Assembly: GCA_965223775.1 (NCBI GenBank)
Contig: OZ245021.1
Location: 2,232,001 to 2,296,000, forward strand
Reading direction: 5' to 3'
Length of the DNA: 64,000 nucleotides
Source: JAJDXW01 sp965223775
GTDB taxonomy: Bacteria > Pseudomonadota > Gammaproteobacteria > HK1
The notes below the pieces were generated by a model. That model saw only the letters and a list, made by a program, of their open reading frames with translations, had not been told where the DNA came from and made no database searches. How positions within the stretch are numbered: position 1 is the stretch's first letter; each line of letters opens with the position of its first letter. Positions 60,290 through 64,000 of this stretch are shown here, one piece after another. The translations under genes and the position numbers were made by a program.

Positions 60290-61714
60290 CTACCTGGAGC
60301 CTGCGCCGGCGCCGCCGCGCGAGAACGCGAGCGCGGCGCGCAGGTCCGCCGAGAGCGCCCCGGCGAGCTCGGTCTCGATGAGGCGGAGCTTCTCCACCAC
60401 GGCGAGTGCGGTGTTGAACCGCTCCAGCCCCTCCGCCCGGTGGCGGGCCAGCATGACCCGGTTGGCCCGCAAGCCCTCGCGCCAGCGCCGGAGCTGGTCG
60501 CCGTCGGCGATGTCGAGGCTGCCGGCACGCTCCTCGACGGTGCGGTGGAGGTCCGAGATCCAGACCTGGAGGATGTCGAGCGCGACCGCTTCGGCGAGCG
60601 CGTCGACCTCCTGGTCGACCACCGCGCCGCGGTAGGCGGCGGCGGTGTTGGCGACCCGGTAGACCGGCAGCGTGGTAAGGTTGACCAGCCCGAGCGCGGC
60701 CGCGGGCGGGGCGGTGTCGGCGCGCACCGCATCGACCAGATCGCGCAGCAGCTCCGCGACCCGCGCCCGGAACCCGCGGTCGGCCGGGATCGAAACCCGC
60801 CCGAGCGTCGGGTTGAGGCAGGCGGCGGTGGTGTCGCAGCGGTAGACCGGCAGGTCGCCGCCGCCCTCCATCAGGATCTCGGTCACGCGCCGGTCGAGCG
60901 CCAGCGGCTCCAGGATGCGCACCCGGGGGCCCGAGGTGTCGCTGTCCGAGACCGGCCCGGTCACGATCACCGTGCCCGAGACCGCCATCGCGAACTCGGC
61001 GAGCTGGGTGTCGCCCGAGAGGAAGGCCGACGCCCGCACCGCCTTCCAGGCGTAGTTGACGTTGACCGGCACCTGGTCGGCCATCGGGCCGGAGGCGGCA
61101 GCCAGCGTCGAGTTGCGCCTTCCGTCCGAGCCGCAGCCGTGCTTGGCCGCGGCGTAGTCGGAGAAGATCCCCTGGCTGGTGCCGATGGCGGCGCAGATCG
61201 AGGCCGACGCGCGGTCGTTCTTCGACCACACCGCGCCCACCAGCGCCTGCGCGGTCTCGCAGGAGTTCAGGTTCTGGCTGTTGACCCACTGCGCGAGCGC
61301 CCGGAGCTTCGCCATGGTCTCGGCGATGACCGGCGAGATGGTCTCGAGCGCGAGCTCGAAGGCGAAGCCCGCGGCGTTCTGGGCGACGGCGCGCGCGAAC
61401 GCGACGAGCTGGTCGGAATCGATGAATGAGAAGGCGCCGGCGAAGGCGTCGATGCCGCCGCAGCCGGCGCGGAAGCTGGGGAGGTTCACCGTCGCGATGG
61501 TCTCGGAGCGTACGGGTGCCCTCAGATAGAGATTCCCCAGCGTCCAGTGGCCCGACGCCTGGCCGTCGAAGGCGGTGGGTCCGGTGGTGTTCACGGCCGC
61601 GCCCCGCCAGAACGAGTCCATCTCCGAGAGCACGTCGGCGCGGGCGGCTCCGGACGCGGCCAGCGCGATCACCATCGCCGCCCACACCGCGCCCCTCCTC
61701 ACATCAATAGTCAT
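60290..61714 (-). CDS. traH: Conjugal transfer protein TraH
   Basis: A 474-aa periplasmic protein. A signal peptide (AAMVIALAASGAARAD) is followed by MDSFWRGAAVNTTGPTAFDGQASGHWTLGNLYLRAPVRSETIATVNLPSFRAGCGGIDAFAGAFSFI, the diagnostic TraH opening. A SQNLNSCETAQALVGAVWSK segment and a coiled-coil-rich end follow. TraH is needed for F-type pilus extension. Length is near that of F TraH (458 aa). Confidence 0.93.
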   Translation of the reverse strand: MTIDVRRGAVWAAMVIALAASGAARADVLSEMDSFWRGAAVNTTGPTAFDGQASGHWTLGNLYLRAPVRSETIATVNLPSFRAGCGGIDAFAGAFSFIDSDQLVAFARAVAQNAAGFAFELALETISPVIAETMAKLRALAQWVNSQNLNSCETAQALVGAVWSKNDRASASICAAIGTSQGIFSDYAAAKHGCGSDGRRNSTLAAASGPMADQVPVNVNYAWKAVRASAFLSGDTQLAEFAMAVSGTVIVTGPVSDSDTSGPRVRILEPLALDRRVTEILMEGGGDLPVYRCDTTAACLNPTLGRVSIPADRGFRARVAELLRDLVDAVRADTAPPAAALGLVNLTTLPVYRVANTAAAYRGAVVDQEVDALAEAVALDILQVWISDLHRTVEERAGSLDIADGDQLRRWREGLRANRVMLARHRAEGLERFNTALAVVEKLRLIETELAGALSADLRAALAFSRGGAGAGSR

Positions 61715-62516
61715 GGCCGGGCTCCAGCGCGGTGAGCGCGAAGATGCGTTCCGCGAGCTGGTCCTCGGCCAGCACGCCGAACCCCACCGGCAGCACCCGT
61801 TTCGTCTGCGTGTCGTAGAGCACCACGGCGGGCACCGGCGTGCCGGCGAGCCCGAGCCTCGCGGCCCGCCCGTGGTCGGGCACCGCCCCGGGCCAGCCCT
61901 CCAGCGCCTCGCCGGTCATCGACACGGCCAGCACATCGAGGCCGTGACGGGTCGCAAAGGCGCGAAGCAGCGGCCCGAACACCTTGCAGCCGCCGCAATT
62001 GGTGTGCCCCAGATAGATGAGCCCGTAGCGCTCGCTCAAGCCGGCGAGCGCCGCATCGCGTTCCGCCCGGCGCTCGTCCGACCAGAGGCGTTTGGCGAGC
62101 GCGCCGACGGGGCGGGTCAGCGTGTAGTCGAGATCGGGTGTCGCCCACACCGTGCGCCGGAACACGTCGGAGAAGGTCGCGGCGCGCTGCAACGCCGCCC
62201 GCTGGAGGCGCAGATAGGCGGCGACGTTCTCCGTTGTGGGCTCCAGGATCGCCGTCGCGCGGGCTTCCTCGAGCGCGCGCCGCATCGCTTCGATGCGCTC
62301 CGTCGCGCTGCCCGTCTCCGGAGCTGCCGCGGAAGGGGGCCGCTCCACCGTCTCCGGCGGCGTCTCCGCCTCCTCCCGATCGCAGTAGAAGTGCCAGCCG
62401 AGCGACGGGCCCGACTCCGGAGCCCCGCACCATGAGCGCCATTCCGCCGCCGCCGTGCCGGACACGGCCGTCGGCAGCAGCAACGCGAAGGCAACAGCAC
62501 ACGGTCGCACACGCAC
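61704..62516 (-). CDS. traF: Conjugal transfer protein TraF (thioredoxin-like)
   Basis: A 270-aa protein with signal peptide (AFALLLPTAVSGTAAA), an N-terminal WHFYC motif typical of TraF, and a C-terminal thioredoxin-like domain with C174-G-G-C177 in YLGHTNCGGCKVFGPLLRAFATRHGL. A TPVPAVVLYDTQTKRVLPVGFG stretch supplies the cis-Pro. F TraF lacks the CxxC; this copy keeps it and could be redox-active on Cys-rich TraN. It overlaps traH by eleven bases. Confidence 0.9.
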   Translation of the reverse strand: MRVRPCAVAFALLLPTAVSGTAAAEWRSWCGAPESGPSLGWHFYCDREEAETPPETVERPPSAAAPETGSATERIEAMRRALEEARATAILEPTTENVAAYLRLQRAALQRAATFSDVFRRTVWATPDLDYTLTRPVGALAKRLWSDERRAERDAALAGLSERYGLIYLGHTNCGGCKVFGPLLRAFATRHGLDVLAVSMTGEALEGWPGAVPDHGRAARLGLAGTPVPAVVLYDTQTKRVLPVGFGVLAEDQLAERIFALTALEPGHDY

Positions 62517-62520
62517 CGTC

Positions 62521-63660
62521 TCACCCGCCCCGGCGGTAGAACGCGCGGATGCGGCTTCGCATCTCCGCGCCGGTGTTGCCCGCGTCAGGCAGCGACACCG
62601 AAGGCTCCATCGACCCGTCCATCAGGTTGTCGGTGAACTCGGAGAGGTCGAGCCGGTCGAAGTCGATGCGCTCGATCTCGGCGACCGTGAGCCCGCGGCA
62701 GCTCCCCCAGCCGATCCCGAGCTGCGAGCGGCCCTGCTCCTGGAGGATGCGCCCGAGCTTGGAGCCGAACACGCACCAGGCGCGCTCGCGCCGGGTGCAC
62801 ACGCCGAAGAAGGTGCGCCTTGCGCAGTAGCTGCCGAGATAGCGCGTGTTGCCGTCGTGGCGCTCCTCCGCGAGCTCGCGCTCGGCCGCCGAGCAGTTGC
62901 CGAGCCCGACCAGGAGCCCGGAGTTCCTGCAGCAGTTGGCGAGCCCGCCCCAGCGGATGCGGCAGACCCGGCGCTGGCCGGTGAAGAAGCGCATGTCGTC
63001 GCGGTCGAACTCCTCGCCGCCGAGCTCCAGCACCATGTTGAGCCGGGCGGTGGCGTCGACGAAGCCGGTGTTGGACCGTGAACCGACGCTCTCGCAGTCG
63101 GCGCCGACGCACCACGCGACGCCGCCGCAGGACCCGCCGCGCTGCGCATCCGCCACTTGCGCGCTGCAATCGGTCACTCCGCCCGAGGCGAGCCCGCCCG
63201 CGCCATGGGCGGGGGCTTGCGGGGTCGCCGCGATCCGCTCGCCGCGACGCACCACGGGATCGCTCGCCGGAACCTCGACATCGGGCCGCACCGTCGCGCC
63301 CCCGATCAGGGTGCGCCCGGCATCGCCGCCCGGATCGTCCGGATCGACGAGCGCATGGCGCGCCGCATCCTCCATGCCGGCCGCGGTGAGGTGGCGCTCG
63401 GGCACGTTCGTTCCGGCATAGCCCGGCACCGTTCCCGCCTTCGACGCATCCCGCGCGACGGCGCCCGCCGCCGCCTGTCCGGCCTGCCCGAGCGCCCGGG
63501 CCGCGGCCTTCGGGTCCTCGGCCTTCGCCGCCTGGCCTGCGAGGAGCCAGAGCATGAGGCAGCAGACGGCGAACATCGCGAGCCAGGTGAAAAGGCGCAC
63601 CACCCGCGTCGCGCGGTCGACCGCGACGGAGATCCGGTCCGGTCCGGGCCCCGCGCTCAT
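62521..63660 (-). CDS. traN: Conjugal transfer protein TraN (Cys-rich)
   Basis: With the ATG at 63660, 379 aa. A single hydrophobic segment (LFTWLAMFAVCCLMLWLLAG, about 24-43) is followed by an Ala-rich linker and a Cys-rich domain (DCSAQVADAQRGGSCGGVAWCVGADCES, VCRIRWGGLANCCRNSGLLVGLGNCSAAE, CARRTFFGVCTRRERAWCVFGSKLGRILQEQGRSQLGIGWG). The latter part is the diagnostic TraN signature. F TraN is 602 aa and outer-membrane; this form is shorter, like other non-enterobacterial TraNs. It stabilises donor-recipient contact. Confidence 0.88.
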   Translation of the reverse strand: MSAGPGPDRISVAVDRATRVVRLFTWLAMFAVCCLMLWLLAGQAAKAEDPKAAARALGQAGQAAAGAVARDASKAGTVPGYAGTNVPERHLTAAGMEDAARHALVDPDDPGGDAGRTLIGGATVRPDVEVPASDPVVRRGERIAATPQAPAHGAGGLASGGVTDCSAQVADAQRGGSCGGVAWCVGADCESVGSRSNTGFVDATARLNMVLELGGEEFDRDDMRFFTGQRRVCRIRWGGLANCCRNSGLLVGLGNCSAAERELAEERHDGNTRYLGSYCARRTFFGVCTRRERAWCVFGSKLGRILQEQGRSQLGIGWGSCRGLTVAEIERIDFDRLDLSEFTDNLMDGSMEPSVSLPDAGNTGAEMRSRIRAFYRRGG

Positions 63661-64000
63661 CGCGCGTCCCCTCCCAGCACCGCCAGGTGCCGCTCGGCGA
63701 CCGCCCGCCCGGGTCCGCCCTCGGCCGCGACCGTATGAAGCGCGGATGCGAGGGAGATGTTCCCGGTCACCAGATCGAAGGGCGGCGGAGCGTCCTGCGA
63801 GCATCCGCGGCTCTTGCACGGCGCCACTCCGCCCGGCACCACCACCACGGCGGGCACGCGCGCGATGCGGAACAGCCGGAACAGGCGCGGGTCGATGGCG
63901 ACGCCGGCGTCATGGCCGCCGAGGCGGCCACCGATCGCCGACACCGTCGCCCGGAACCCGCCCGATCCGACGCCGCGCAGCAGCAGCGGGGCGCCGATCC
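63657..64000 (-). CDS. trbC: Pilus-assembly protein TrbC (F-type), 5' end outside window
   Basis: Only the C-terminal about 114 residues are in view: LRGVGSGGFRATVSAIGG, then GVAIDPRLFRLFRIARVPAVVVVPGG and LVTGNISLASALHTVAAEG. The IDPxLFxxFxIxxVPxxVV block is the hallmark of TrbC of F-type systems. It overlaps the traN start by four bases, giving the standard order trbC-traN-traF-traH-traG. Confidence 0.85.
   Translation of the reverse strand, partial: IGAPLLLRGVGSGGFRATVSAIGGRLGGHDAGVAIDPRLFRLFRIARVPAVVVVPGGVAPCKSRGCSQDAPPPFDLVTGNISLASALHTVAAEGGPGRAVAERHLAVLGGDAR

Noticed and set aside
58134..61685. Minus-strand frame of 1183 codons, and a plus-strand frame of 1075 codons at 58202-61429
   Set aside because: They overlap traG and traH in other frames, have extreme Arg/Gly/Pro composition and no motif. 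They result from high GC, which removes stop codons.
1..64000. CRISPR array
   Set aside because: No regularly spaced direct repeats of 23-40 bases were found. The 15-bp tandem at 303-355 and the three palindromes near 47.6 kb have other spacings.

Overview
The window is a GC-rich stretch of proteobacterial DNA that carries most of a conjugative element. The basis for calling it conjugative is the minus-strand block from 51240 to the right edge: MobF relaxase/helicase (TraI), coupling protein (TraD), an SSB, and F-type mating-pair genes TraG, TraH, TraF, TraN and a cut-off TrbC. Codon composition and the F-type (MPF_F/MOB_F) set suggest a high-GC gamma- or betaproteobacterium, but no chromosomal marker is present and the host cannot be named. 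No replication initiator or complete integrase is seen, so integrative element versus plasmid is unresolved. The only tyrosine integrase is a decayed fragment near 3.1-3.6 kb.

Layout. 1-6.5 kb is a scrap yard: a truncated PIN-toxin start behind a perfect 18-bp palindrome, IstB-like and IS1380-like transposase fragments, an integrase fragment and a DUF2285-like tail. Among these sit islands of much lower GC: a class III nucleotidyl cyclase-like gene (1795-2670) and a two-gene operon of an unrecognised soluble protein plus a four-helix membrane protein (4218-5590). 6.5-31.9 kb is the backbone of accessory 'housekeeping' genes, mostly on the plus strand: an HU-domain fusion and its HU-less paralogue, a PP-loop (PAPS-reductase-like) protein, a NADAR protein, a MoxR ATPase/DUF3150/VWA trio, paired Zn-ribbon proteins, a large ParB-like protein, a GHKL ATPase, DUF2958, a 1495-aa methyltransferase-helicase of the strawberry-notch type, and RadC, interspersed with small unknowns. 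32.0-36.7 kb holds duplicated ssb genes, one of them split by a segment of about 4.2 kb that contains a large-serine-recombinase transposition module (recombinase, small protein, HTH protein, DUF5372 protein). 36.8-42.9 kb carries AlkB-like, Toprim, two SLOG/DprA-like proteins and DUF4326. 43.2-46.5 kb is a DDE transposase plus AAA ATPase module of the TniA/TniB (TnsB/TnsC) kind with an unusually regular dyad upstream. 46.5-47.8 kb is structured non-coding DNA ending in three copies of a palindromic operator, followed by a ribbon-helix-helix regulator and a large HD-GHKL (Hsp90-like) fusion gene whose base composition differs from its neighbours. The transfer genes follow.

How it fits together. 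The transfer block would nick, unwind and export the DNA. SSBs, ParB-like, HU-like, RadC, Toprim and the methyltransferase-helicase fit with handling incoming single-stranded DNA and surviving host restriction. NADAR, SLOG, DUF4326 and AlkB proteins are families that act on nucleotide-derived metabolites or damaged bases. The low-GC left islands and the HD-GHKL gene look like cargo defence loci. Functions for these last groups are inference from domains and context only.
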